A DNA stretch of 64,000 nt from Aquihabitans sp. G128 (GTDB taxonomy: Bacteria; Actinomycetota; Acidimicrobiia; Acidimicrobiales; Iamiaceae): NCBI RefSeq assembly GCF_019048865.1, contig NZ_CP077604.1, positions 2,790,001-2,854,000 of the forward strand, given 5' to 3'. Below are positions 35,906 to 44,318 of this stretch, one piece after another. The notes beneath the pieces are model-generated. The model was not told where the DNA came from and ran no database searches. It worked only from the letters and a program-made list of their open reading frames with translations. Each line of letters starts with the position of its first letter. The stretch's first letter is position 1. The position numbers and the translations under genes are program-made.

Positions 35906-37056
35906 ATGAACGCAACGGTCGATCAGCAGGAGCCGGGCGATGTGATGGTCGGAGGTGCGCTGGACGTCGCTTCCTGGCCCGTCGGTAGGAGCGTGACACT
36001 GGACGTCTTGATGGCCGCATGCCTGTACGCCTTGCTCGCGCTCATCCAACGGATGTGGGCGATTGATCCCGGTGGCGCCAGCTCCGCCGCTGGCATCGTT
36101 CGCCCCAGCCTCGCTCTGACGATGCGCCCGGCGGATGCGGCGACCTTGCTCGCCGCATTCGGCGCCTTCATCATCGCCGGGCACCTCCGCCTCATCTCGC
36201 TCGGCCAGACGCAAGCGGGCTCCGCTGCCTCTGAGGCTGAGAAGCCGGCTGCGTTCCTCGGCACGGTCCTGGCGCTGTCGTCCATCCCCTCGCTCCTCGT
36301 GGGGATGGCGGCGTTCTTCCACGGGCCGATCCTTGAGCTCGACCTCGCCGGCTGTTTCGTTCTCGGCTGCAGCATGGGTCCCGCAGTGCTCGCAGCTGAC
36401 GCGACGAACGAGCGAGCCGTGTCCGCAGCCATGTCCGAGGTCGCTCGGATCGACCGCCTCCAGCGGCATCGGCGCCTCGAGGCGGCCACCGAGACCTGGA
36501 ACGAGCCACGGCGTTTGCGCACGCGGCCGTGGCTGGGCGTGGAGATCGTGGCTTCTGTCCTCCTGACCACGACAGCGTGTTGGGTGCATGGCGGGGCGGC
36601 AGCGTTCGAGTCGACGAGCGGCCTGACGGGGGTCGCCGTCGCATCGACTGTGGTGGCCTTCTCGTGCTGCTGGTTGCTCGGCATCTCGCTTGCCACCAGG
36701 AACTGGCTGAACCTCGTCGTTGCCGCGGCCGGTCTGGTGGGGTTCGGAGTGATGCTCGGCACCTTCATCGCCGAGACCGCCATCCACGACCGCTGCGATC
36801 GTGTGAGCACGGCGGCGGGCCTGGCCCCCCCTGGGATTGCCGTTCCCCCCTTGCGCTGCTGAGCCTCGCCGGCCGACTCGGCGGGCGCGGGGCCCTTCGT
36901 GGCGTCGTCGCCGCTGGGCTGACGCGGCGGCTTGACCGCGTCCACCAGCGCCGCAACAAGTCCGAGGCTCTTCGTCGGGTGCGTTCGAAGGAGCGGCAGA
37001 TGGCGCGGGTGATCGGGCTCCTCCGCCGAGCATCTGGCGCATTCGCCGACCCCTGA
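35906..37056 (+). CDS. Orphan polytopic membrane protein (frameshifted)
   Basis: In the first frame it encodes 318 residues with six or seven hydrophobic segments (for example LDVLMAACLYALLALI, LLAAFGAFIIAGHLRLI and VVAFSCCWLLGISLA). That frame ends just after a run of six C (36845-36850). Adding one base there continues the last hydrophobic segment into a basic tail rich in Arg and Lys (HQRRNKSEALRRVRSKERQM) that stops at 37056, giving about 383 residues. The extension is an inference but looks coding. The composition is less G+C-rich than the flanks. No family is recognised. It is divergent from the small winged-helix gene. Confidence 0.5.
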
Positions 37057-37071
37057 GCCGAGCGACGCTGG

Positions 37072-38852
37072 TCAGTCCTTGGCGTCGGACCAGCGGGGGA
37101 TGACGGAGGTGTCGGCGAGGAAGCGGACCGCGGGCTCGCCGGGCGGGGGCGGCGGGGCCCAGCGGTGGGCGGCCTCCTGGAGCGCGCCGTCGAGCAGAGC
37201 GGCAGCCGCAGCGCCGTGCTCGACCGGGACGTGGACCAGCAGCTCGTCGTGGAGGCAGAGGACGACCCGGGCATCGAGCGCGGCGCCGCGGGCCCGGACC
37301 GTGACGGCCCACACCTTGAACAGCTCGGCGGCCGCACCCTGCACCAGGGCGTTGCGGCCGTAGCGGCCGCGGGCGGCGGCCTGGGAGCGGGCCTCGCGGT
37401 CGCTCATGGCGTTGGCGTCGCCGGCGCCCATCCGCACCAGGCGACCGCCGTAGGTGCGCAGGTGCCGCCCGCCCTGGGCGGCCTGGTCGGCGCCCTCCAG
37501 GTAGGCCATGGCCACCGGATACGCCGACTGCAGGCCCCGCAGGGCCTGAGCGCCGTGGCCGGTGGTCTGGCCGTACATGGCGCCGAGCACCGCCACCTTG
37601 GCGGTGGCCCGGTCGACCGCGAGGCGGGCGGCCACCGGGGCGTAGAGGTCGTCGTCCAGCGTGGCCCGGGCCAGGGCCCGGTCGCCGGAGACCGCGGCCA
37701 GCACCCGGGGCTCGATCTGGCCCAGGTCGGCCCGCACGAACACGTGGCCCGGCTCGGCGAGCACGGCGGGGCGCAGGTCGGCGGGCATGTTGTGGAGCCC
37801 GGCCGAGGCGGTCATGCGCCCGGCGGCACCGTCGCAGCCGGTCCAGTCGCCGTGGAGCCGGCCGTCGGGGCCGAGGTGCTCGTCGAGCCAGGCGTAGCCG
37901 AACGTGGTGGCCACCCGCTCGGCCTTGCGCCACACCAGGAGCGCGTCGACCAGCGGGTGCGCGTCGCGCAGGGCTTCGAGCCGCCAGGCCCGGGTGTCGG
38001 GCACCTCGATGCCCACCCGGCGCAGCAAGGACTTCACCTGGCCGGGACTGCGGAGGTCGAAGCGGCTGCCATCGGGCGCGTGGCGCAGCACCAGCTCGTC
38101 GCGCACCGCACGCTGCTCGGCAGCTTCGGCTTCGGTGCGGGGTCGGGGGCCGACGTAGGCGGCGATGATGGCCTCGGCGGTGGGGCGATCGAGCGGGAGG
38201 CCGTCGGCGGCCAGCTCGGCGCAGAGGAGCTCGGCCGCCGACTCGGAGCGGGCCGTGGCGGGGGCCTTGGGCCGACCGTCGGGCTCGGGCGCGGCCGCCA
38301 GCGCGCCGAGCCGGTGGCGCTGGGCGTCGGCCACCTCGACGGCGAGGGCCGCCCACCGCGCCAGGCGCTCGGGGGTGGCGGCCCAGCCGCCGTCGACCCA
38401 GTCGGCGCGCAGGTGGCCGTCGTCGCGCACCGGCTCCTCGGGGTCGCCGGCGTCGCGGTCCTGGTGGCTGAACAGGTCGACCGGCCCGGTGGCCGGCGCG
38501 GTGTCGGGGGCCAACCCCCGATGGCGGGCCCAGAGCGCGCCGGCTCGGCCCGCCAACCACCGTCGAGCACGCGGGCGACGGCACCGACGTCCCAGCTGGT
38601 GGCCACCCGCACGCCCGCCGCCACCAGCGCCGCCGGGGTGGCCCCGTCCCACACCACCCACCGGGGCCGCACCGCCGCTTCGATCGCCGCGACCTCGTCG
38701 ATGGTGCACCCCACGAGCGAGCCGTCGGGGAGGGCGAGCCCGGCAGTGCCGTCGGCCGCCACGGCGAGGCCCACCGGCGCACCTCGCTCCAGGGCTCCTC
38801 GCTCCAGCGCTTCGGTCCCGTCCACCCGGCAACCCTGCCACCTGCGCGCCAC
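37072..38852 (-). CDS. PolA-family DNA polymerase with exonuclease-like N terminus (frameshifted)
   Basis: About 593 residues, similar in size to the actinobacterial bifunctional 3'-5' exonuclease/DNA polymerase group, and lacking the 5' nuclease of PolI. Polymerase motif A is VRADLGQIEPRVLA, motif B lies in RATAKVAVLGAMYGQ, and motif C is LCLHDELLVHVP with the catalytic HDE. The first 110 residues form the exonuclease-like domain (LAVAADGTAGLALPDGS). The frame changes near 38555-38575, within VARVLDGG/LAGRAGALW. Start is GTG at 38852 or GTG at 38825. A role in repair or gap filling is likely by family analogy. Confidence 0.85.
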
Positions 38853-38882
38853 GACGTTCGGCGGGCGACGCCCGGGCTGGCC

Positions 38883-38902
38883 TTGTTACCGAGGGGTAGG
38901 TT
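38883..38902 (+). promoter_or_regulatory. Promoter-like motif upstream of the hydrolase gene
   Basis: TTGTTACC, then GAGGGG and TAGGTTGG, the last containing a TAGGTT -10-like hexamer (38897-38902), 45 bases before the ATG. A TACC/GGTA dyad is embedded. A similar TTGTTTCC...GGGG...TAGGTTGG string lies at 28910-28936 before the acyl-CoA dehydrogenase. Functional meaning is uncertain. Confidence 0.3.
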
Positions 38903-38947
38903 GGTCGCCGCACCAGCGCCCAGCGCGGAACGCGAGCGAGGACCCCC

Positions 38948-39856
38948 ATGCCAGCGATCGATCCCCCGGCCACCGAGCGCACCACGCTCAGCCTCCACGG
39001 CCACGACCTCTTCTACCGCCGCGCCGGCTCCGGGCCGCTCCTGCTCCTCGTGCACGGCATGGCCGGCAGCTCGGCCACCTGGCAGCCGGTGATCGACGAG
39101 CTGGCCGAGCACTTCACCGTCATCGCCCCGGACCTGCCCGGCCACGGCCGCTCCGACAAGCCTCGCGGCGACTACTCGCTCGGCGCCTACGCCAGCGTGC
39201 TGCGCGACCTGCTCCAGCACCTGGGGCTGGGCCCCGCCACCATCGTCGGCCAGTCGCTCGGCGGCGGGATCACCCTCCAGTTCGCCTACCAGTACCCCGA
39301 GCAGGTCCAGCGGGTGGTGCTCGTCGGCGCCGGCGGCCTCGGCGAAGAGGTCAGCCCGCTGCTCAAGGCGCTGACCTTGCCGGGCGTCGAGTACGTCCTG
39401 CCCCCGGCCTTCGCCCCGTTCATCTCCGACGCCGTCACCGGTGCCACCCGCCTGCTCGGCAAGGTCGGCCTCCGACCGTCGCCCGAGGTGGTGCAGATGT
39501 GGCTGGCGTACCACTCGCTCACCGACGGCGACACCCGCACCGCCTTCCTGCACACGCTCCGCTCGGTGGTGGACCACCGGGGCCAGCGGGTGAGCGCCCT
39601 CGACAAGCTGTACCTGGCCGAGCAGCTCCCCACCCTGATCGTGTGGGGCGACCAGGACCGCATCATCCCGGTGCAGCACGCCTACGACGCCCACGAGGCC
39701 ATCCCCGGCAGCCGCCTCGAGGTGTTCGAGGGCTGCGGCCACTTCCTCCACGCCGAGGAGCCCGCCCGCTTCGCCCGGCTGCTTCGCGACTTCGTGGCCA
39801 CCACCGAGCCGCCCGCCGTGGTGCCCTCGCTGGCCGGCGCCACCGCCCCGGCCTGA
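38948..39856 (+). CDS. Alpha/beta-fold hydrolase
   Basis: A 302-residue serine hydrolase. The HGMAGSSATW stretch (residues 36-45) supplies the oxyanion hole. The nucleophile is Ser103 in the GQSLGG elbow, the acid is Asp in WGDQDRII and the base is His in GCGHFLH. The family covers esterases, lipases, epoxide hydrolases and C-C hydrolases, so the substrate is open. It starts with ATG at 38948 after GCGAGGAC and is a single gene, divergent from the polymerase. Confidence 0.88.
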   Translation: MPAIDPPATERTTLSLHGHDLFYRRAGSGPLLLLVHGMAGSSATWQPVIDELAEHFTVIAPDLPGHGRSDKPRGDYSLGAYASVLRDLLQHLGLGPATIVGQSLGGGITLQFAYQYPEQVQRVVLVGAGGLGEEVSPLLKALTLPGVEYVLPPAFAPFISDAVTGATRLLGKVGLRPSPEVVQMWLAYHSLTDGDTRTAFLHTLRSVVDHRGQRVSALDKLYLAEQLPTLIVWGDQDRIIPVQHAYDAHEAIPGSRLEVFEGCGHFLHAEEPARFARLLRDFVATTEPPAVVPSLAGATAPA

Positions 39857-39958
39857 CCGCCCTGCCTGACCGGGTGGCGTGCCGCGTCGGCGGCCGACGA
39901 CGATAGAACGGTCGATTCGCGCCGCGACCAGTCGCGGCACCCACGAGGAGCACGAGAC

Positions 39959-40840
39959 ATGGCCGGTGGCCGAGGCAGGGCGACGAAGAAGCGCCACAGC
40001 GGGCGGGTGACGCTCACGCCGTGCGAGCTGCTCGACGACGACCGCACCTGCGAGCCGCTCAACCGGGTCTGGCTGCTGGCGGCCGACGGCACGGTCGCCC
40101 GCAAGTACGCCTCCTGCACCTGCGGGCGCCGCTTCAGCGGCCGGGACGTCTCCATGAAGCTGCCGGAGGCAGCGGTCGAGCACCTGGCCGCCCGCGCCGA
40201 GGGCCGCACCGGTGCCGAGCCGCTCGACGCCGAGCAGGTGGCGGCGGTGGTCGCCGGGCTGTGGCCCGTCGAGCGCACCAGCGAGTGGGCCAAGACCGGC
40301 GTGGTGCCGGTGGGCCAGTCGGTGCTGCACCAGCCCACCGCCCCGGTGGCCATCGACGCTCCCGCCGTGGCCGACCTCGCCGAGCGGCTGCTGTTCACCC
40401 AGGAGGACGCCCACGGCATCGGCCTGGCGGCCAACCAGGTGGGCGCCCCGGTGCGGGCCCTGGCCCACAACCTCCCCCAGGTGGCGCCGACCGTGCTCGT
40501 CAACCCGGTGCTGCTCGCCAGCCACGACGAGTGGATCTACGAGGAGGGCTGCCTCTCGCTCGAGATCAAGGGCACGTGGGCGAAGGTGCGGCGCCCCAAG
40601 GTGATCCTCGTCCACGCCCAGCTGCCCGACGGGACCGAGCTGGTGACCGAGGCCGACGAGCTGTTCTCGCGGGTGCTCCAGCACGAGCTCGACCACCTCG
40701 ACGGCGTGGAGTACGTGCAGCGGCTCACCGGCACCGAGCGGGACCGGGTGTACCAGCTCATGCAGCGCACCGGCGTCGACACCGACTGGCTGCCGCCGCT
40801 GCCCTACGAGTGGGCGATCACCGGGAAGGTGAACTCGTAG
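39959..40840 (+). CDS. Peptide deformylase-like protein with an extra N-terminal domain
   Basis: A 293-residue metallohydrolase. The C-terminal 170 residues carry all three deformylase motifs: GIGLAANQVG (153-162), EEGCLSL (195-201) and QHELDHLDGV (241-250). The metal ligands would be Cys198, His242 and His246. Standard deformylases are about 170-190 residues and start close to motif I. Here a 110-residue extension with Cys22, Cys31, Cys53 and Cys55 precedes it and may bind metal. It could be a true N-formyl-Met deformylase or a specialised paralogue. Its 3' end overlaps the convergent deacetylase gene by 37 bases. Confidence 0.8.
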   Translation: MAGGRGRATKKRHSGRVTLTPCELLDDDRTCEPLNRVWLLAADGTVARKYASCTCGRRFSGRDVSMKLPEAAVEHLAARAEGRTGAEPLDAEQVAAVVAGLWPVERTSEWAKTGVVPVGQSVLHQPTAPVAIDAPAVADLAERLLFTQEDAHGIGLAANQVGAPVRALAHNLPQVAPTVLVNPVLLASHDEWIYEEGCLSLEIKGTWAKVRRPKVILVHAQLPDGTELVTEADELFSRVLQHELDHLDGVEYVQRLTGTERDRVYQLMQRTGVDTDWLPPLPYEWAITGKVNS

Positions 40841-41947
40841 CCCTCGGCCTTCAGGTGGTCGATGGCCAGGCCCAGCGCGTCGATCGTGGGCTGGCGCTCG
40901 GCCCCGCCACCGTCGTGCATGAGGATGATCGCCCCGGGCTCCACCTGGTCGAGGACGTGGCGGAGGATCGTGAGGGTGTTGGCGCCCTTGCGCCAGTCCT
41001 CGGTGTCGACCTTCCAGTACAGGGTCTGCTCGTGCTGGCCCCGCACCGTGGCCTTGATGGCGTCGTCGAGGAAGCCGCCGGGCGGCCGGTAGTAGGACGG
41101 CGCCGGGAGGCCGTGGTCGGTGAACGCCTTGGCCCCGCCCCCGATCTCCTCGTCGAGCTTGGCCTGCGCGGCGCCCTTCAGCCCCTCGTCGTGGTGGAGG
41201 GTGTGGTTGCAGAGCTGGTGGCCCTGGTCGACGATCGCCTTCGAGAGCTGCGGCTGGTCGGCCACCTGGGTGCCGATCTCGCAGAACGTGGCGTGCACGC
41301 CCTTGGCCTTCAGGACCGCGAGCACCTTGGCCGTCCAGAGGGCGCTGGGCCCGTCGTCGAAGGTGAGGGCCACCACCTTGCGGTCGGTGCGCTTCGGCGC
41401 AATCGGCGCCTTGATCACCCGTGAGGACACGACCTCGCCGCTGGTGGCCCCCAGGACCCGCTCGACGGTGCCGGGCACGCCCTTCTCGGTGACGTGCACC
41501 AGCACGTCGTCCATGGCGGCGGGCTCGACGGCCTCGCGCACCGTGCGGGTGGGCTCCACGCGGTCCTTGCCGTCGACGATGGCCACCACGTCGCGGGCCA
41601 CCGGCACCGAGGCGGGGTCCACCCGCTTGCCGTCGACGGTGAGCACCGCGGGGTCGACCCGGGGGTCGAGCACCACGTGGTCCTTGGCCGAGAGCAGGCG
41701 CCCGTCGTGGCCCAGGGCGCCGGCGGCCAGCAGGGCGGCGGCGACGGGCTCGCCGTCGTCGATGCGCACCCACCGGTCGAGGCCGGTGGCCTGGACGCGG
41801 ACGGCGATCTGGGCGGGCCGCTGGTCGGCCCGGCGGTAGGCGAAGACGGCGGTGGCGGCGGCCAGGAGCGCAGTGACCAGGAGGAACGCGACCACGCGGT
41901 AGGGGTGCCGGGTGCGGGCGCGCCGGGGGGGAGCTGTGCTTCGCCAT
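40804..41947 (-). CDS. Polysaccharide deacetylase (NodB family), membrane anchored (frameshifted)
   Basis: A protein of about 380 residues. The C-terminal NodB domain has all five motifs: TFDDGP, CNHTLHH, RPPGG, DTEDW and ILMHDGGG. It therefore probably removes acetyl groups from peptidoglycan or another N-acetylated glycan outside the cell. One N-terminal anchor (VVAFLLVTALLAAATAVFAY) is followed by a beta-rich region resembling DUF348/G5-like modules of cell-wall enzymes. The first 10 residues are in another frame. Correcting a run of seven G (41925-41931) joins MAKHS to RRARTRHPYR, a sensible cytoplasmic tail. It follows the glycosyltransferase by 60 bases and may end the same transcript. 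Confidence 0.85.
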
Positions 41948-42007
41948 GACCGGTCGATGCTTCCACGCGCCGACCCGAGGGAGGTCGCGCCGACCGGAGG
42001 GCGCGGA

Positions 42008-43183
42008 TCAGCCGGGCAGCAGGCCTTCGAGGGCGTCGGCCGCAGACGGGGTGCCGCCAGCGGCGTGGAACGAGGCCTGGATCCGAGCGGCGGCCGCCCG
42101 CAGGTCGGGGTCGGCCAACGCGACGGCGATGGCGGCCCGCAGCGGTTCGGCCTTCACCCGGGCGAACTTCACCCGCACCCCGGCCCCGGCGCGGACGACC
42201 TGGTCGGCCACGACCGGTTGGTCGTCCCGGATGGGGGCGAGCACGAGCGGCAGGCCGGCCGCCAGCGACTCGCACACCGTGTTGTGGCCACCGTGGCTGA
42301 CCACCGCTGCGCAGCGCTCGAGCAGGGCCAGCTGCGGCACGCGAGACCGCACCACCACGTTGGCCGGCGGGTCCGGCACCAGCTCGGCCGGCGCCACGAA
42401 GACCGCCTGCCACGGCTGGTCCCGGCACGCCTCGGCGGCCACGGTGAAGAACCGGGCGCCGGCCTCGGCGTTCAGCGTGCCCAGCGACACCAGGACCGTC
42501 GGGCGATCGGGGTCGAGGCCGTAGCCGTCGAGGTCGTCGGCCTCGGGACGGCCCAGCGTCGACGGCCCGACGAAGGCGATGGGCGCGTCGCCGGGCACCG
42601 GGCCCACCAGCGCCTCGCTGGTGTAGGCGACCACCAGGTGGGGTGAGGTGCGCAGGTCGCCCTGGGCCGCGTCGCCGGCGGCGATGCCGTGGGCGACCTG
42701 CAGGTCGACGCGGGCCTGGTGCATGGCCGCCGCCACCAGCGGCAGCCCGTCGAGGGGGTCGACCAGCTCGGCCGAGGTGGTGGCGGAGGTGGCCCACCGC
42801 AGGCCTCGGCGGCGGGCGACGATCGCGCCGGCCAGGGCCTGCTGGTCGACCACCAGCACGTCGGCGCCGAAGGCATCGACGGCTGCGTCGACCCCGTCGA
42901 CCATCGCGTCCGCCAGCGGCAGCAGGACCTCCTCCTGGAGGAACTTGAACGCCGCCGCCCCGCGCAGGTCCGGGCGACGGTCGCCGGCGGCGTCGACGTA
43001 GGCCGCCACCTCCGCCGTGGTGGCCGGCAGGAAGGTCGATCCCTCGGGCAGCAGGGCCTGGGTGGCGCCGGGCAGCCCCGTCCAGGCCACGTCGTGGCCC
43101 CGCCGGACCAGCTCGGCGGCGACCGCGATGGTGGGGTTCACGTGGCCCGTGAACGGTGGGACCACGAACAGGAACCGGCTCAC
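42008..43183 (-). CDS. Glycosyltransferase family 1 (macrolide/sterol UGT-like)
   Basis: A 391-residue GT-B enzyme that transfers sugar from a nucleotide donor to a small hydrophobic acceptor. The N terminus (FVVPPFTGHVNPTIAVAAEL) has the usual GH acceptor-site histidine, as in UGT and MGT enzymes. The donor-site signature is HGGHNTVCESLAAGLPLV followed by DQPVVADQV. It lies 13 bases downstream of a hydrolase in the PKS operon. This suggests the lipid or polyketide made by the synthases is glycosylated, the strongest hint on product class. Start GTG at 43183. The sugar cannot be predicted. Confidence 0.88.
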   Translation of the reverse strand: MSRFLFVVPPFTGHVNPTIAVAAELVRRGHDVAWTGLPGATQALLPEGSTFLPATTAEVAAYVDAAGDRRPDLRGAAAFKFLQEEVLLPLADAMVDGVDAAVDAFGADVLVVDQQALAGAIVARRRGLRWATSATTSAELVDPLDGLPLVAAAMHQARVDLQVAHGIAAGDAAQGDLRTSPHLVVAYTSEALVGPVPGDAPIAFVGPSTLGRPEADDLDGYGLDPDRPTVLVSLGTLNAEAGARFFTVAAEACRDQPWQAVFVAPAELVPDPPANVVVRSRVPQLALLERCAAVVSHGGHNTVCESLAAGLPLVLAPIRDDQPVVADQVVRAGAGVRVKFARVKAEPLRAAIAVALADPDLRAAAARIQASFHAAGGTPSAADALEGLLPG

Positions 43184-43196
43184 CGCGCCGCCGTCG

Positions 43197-43979
43197 TCAT
43201 CGGGCCTGTAGGTCGATCCATGCCAGGGCCCGCTCCCGGACCAGGGCGCTCTGCTCGGTCAGCAGCGAGTGGCTCGAGCCCTCGACCACCTCGAGGGTGC
43301 AGCGGGGGACCTTGGCCTCCAGCTCCCGGGCACGGTCGAGGATGTCGGAGTCGCTGCCGTACATGGCGTAGGTGGGCACGGCGACCTCGGCCAGCCAGGT
43401 GATCGGCTCCTCGGCCTGCAGGTCGTCGATCAGCGAGGTCTTGGTGAGGAACCGCTCGCTGCGCTTGGCCACCCGCGACAGCTTGCGGTCGGCGTGCTCG
43501 CTGAGCCAGTCCTGGACGGCGTCCTCGTCGAGGCCGAAGGCGGCCAGGGCCAGGCTGCCGGCCATGTGCTCGCCCCAGCCCTCGACGGCGAAGTGGGCCT
43601 CGATCAGGAACAGGCTGGCCACCCGCTCGGGGTGGCGGTGGGCGAGGGCGAGGGCCACCACGCCGCCGAAGCTGTTGCCGAACAGGTGGGCCGGCTCGGT
43701 GACGCCCCAGTGGTCGAGCAGGGCCACCAGGTCGTCGACGTTGTCGGCCACCGTGTAGCCGGTGGCGGGCATCTCGCTGCGGCCGTGGCCGCGCAGGTCG
43801 TAGAGGTGCACGTCGGCGACGAGGGCCAAGGGGTGCGCCAGCGTGTAGTACCAGCTCGACAGGTTGTCGATCACCAGGCCGTGGAGCATCACCACCGGCG
43901 GGCGTGGGGCGCCGTCGGTCTCGGTGCCGTGCAGCACCTGGACGTGGAACCGCAGGCCGTTGGCCTCGACCTCGGGCAC
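43197..43979 (-). CDS. Alpha/beta hydrolase, possible thioesterase of the PKS operon
   Basis: A 260-residue alpha/beta hydrolase. The nucleophile elbow is GNSFGG (Ser103), the oxyanion HG is in VVMLHGLVID and the catalytic His lies in GSSHSLL near the C terminus. It starts with GTG three bases after the ACP stop codon, inside the operon of the giant synthases, so it could release the chain from the carrier or edit stalled intermediates. The two synthases carry no thioesterase domain of their own. The alternative is an unrelated esterase that only shares the transcript. Confidence 0.8.
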   Translation of the reverse strand: MPEVEANGLRFHVQVLHGTETDGAPRPPVVMLHGLVIDNLSSWYYTLAHPLALVADVHLYDLRGHGRSEMPATGYTVADNVDDLVALLDHWGVTEPAHLFGNSFGGVVALALAHRHPERVASLFLIEAHFAVEGWGEHMAGSLALAAFGLDEDAVQDWLSEHADRKLSRVAKRSERFLTKTSLIDDLQAEEPITWLAEVAVPTYAMYGSDSDILDRARELEAKVPRCTLEVVEGSSHSLLTEQSALVRERALAWIDLQAR

Positions 43980-43982
43980 GGG

Positions 43983-44318
43983 CTAGCCCTCGGCCGGTGA
44001 GCCGGCTGCCGGTGCCGGCCCGGACAGGGAGGCGACCACGAAGTCGACCACCTGGCCGACGGTGAGGGCGATGATCTCGTCGAGCTCCATGCCGGCCATC
44101 CAGGTCACGAAGTCGACCCGCTCGCCGTAGGTGTCGAGCAGCTTCTCGGCCAACGCCACGAACTCGATGCTCTCGAGCTGCAGGTCCTCGTCGAACGACG
44201 TGGCCATCGACAGCGGCTCGTCGAGCAGGAGGTCGTCGCCGATGACCTCGGTGAGGATGCGCTCCAGCTCGGCCAGCACGCTGGCAGCATCGGGGGCGGT
44301 GGTGTCGACGTCGGTCAT
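43983..44318 (-). CDS. Free-standing acyl carrier protein
   Basis: A 111-residue acyl carrier. The phosphopantetheine attachment is Ser50 in DLQLESIEFVALAEKL, in the DSxE/D(L) context of ACPs. The helix-III region TWMAGMELDEIIALTVGQVVDFV is unlike FabD-type AcpP. The second synthase ends in a PPTase domain that could load it. Its ATG overlaps that gene's TGA (ATGA at 44318-44315). It may carry a starter, be the loading site for release, or hold the finished chain for the hydrolase or the glycosyltransferase. Confidence 0.85.
   Translation of the reverse strand: MTDVDTTAPDAASVLAELERILTEVIGDDLLLDEPLSMATSFDEDLQLESIEFVALAEKLLDTYGERVDFVTWMAGMELDEIIALTVGQVVDFVVASLSGPAPAAGSPAEG

Noticed and set aside
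35923..36945. A minus-strand frame of 340 codons opposite the orphan membrane protein
   Set aside because: The plus-strand frame shows regularly spaced hydrophobic segments and charged loops, as in a membrane protein. The minus frame is Ser/Arg/Ala-rich without structure.
35333..41947. A 2204-codon open frame on the minus strand
   Set aside because: It only reflects the rarity of stop codons in this G+C-rich DNA. It crosses several real genes on both strands, and most of its translation is low-complexity Arg/Pro/Gly. Only its last 123 codons (the small winged-helix gene) and first codons (deacetylase start) are real.
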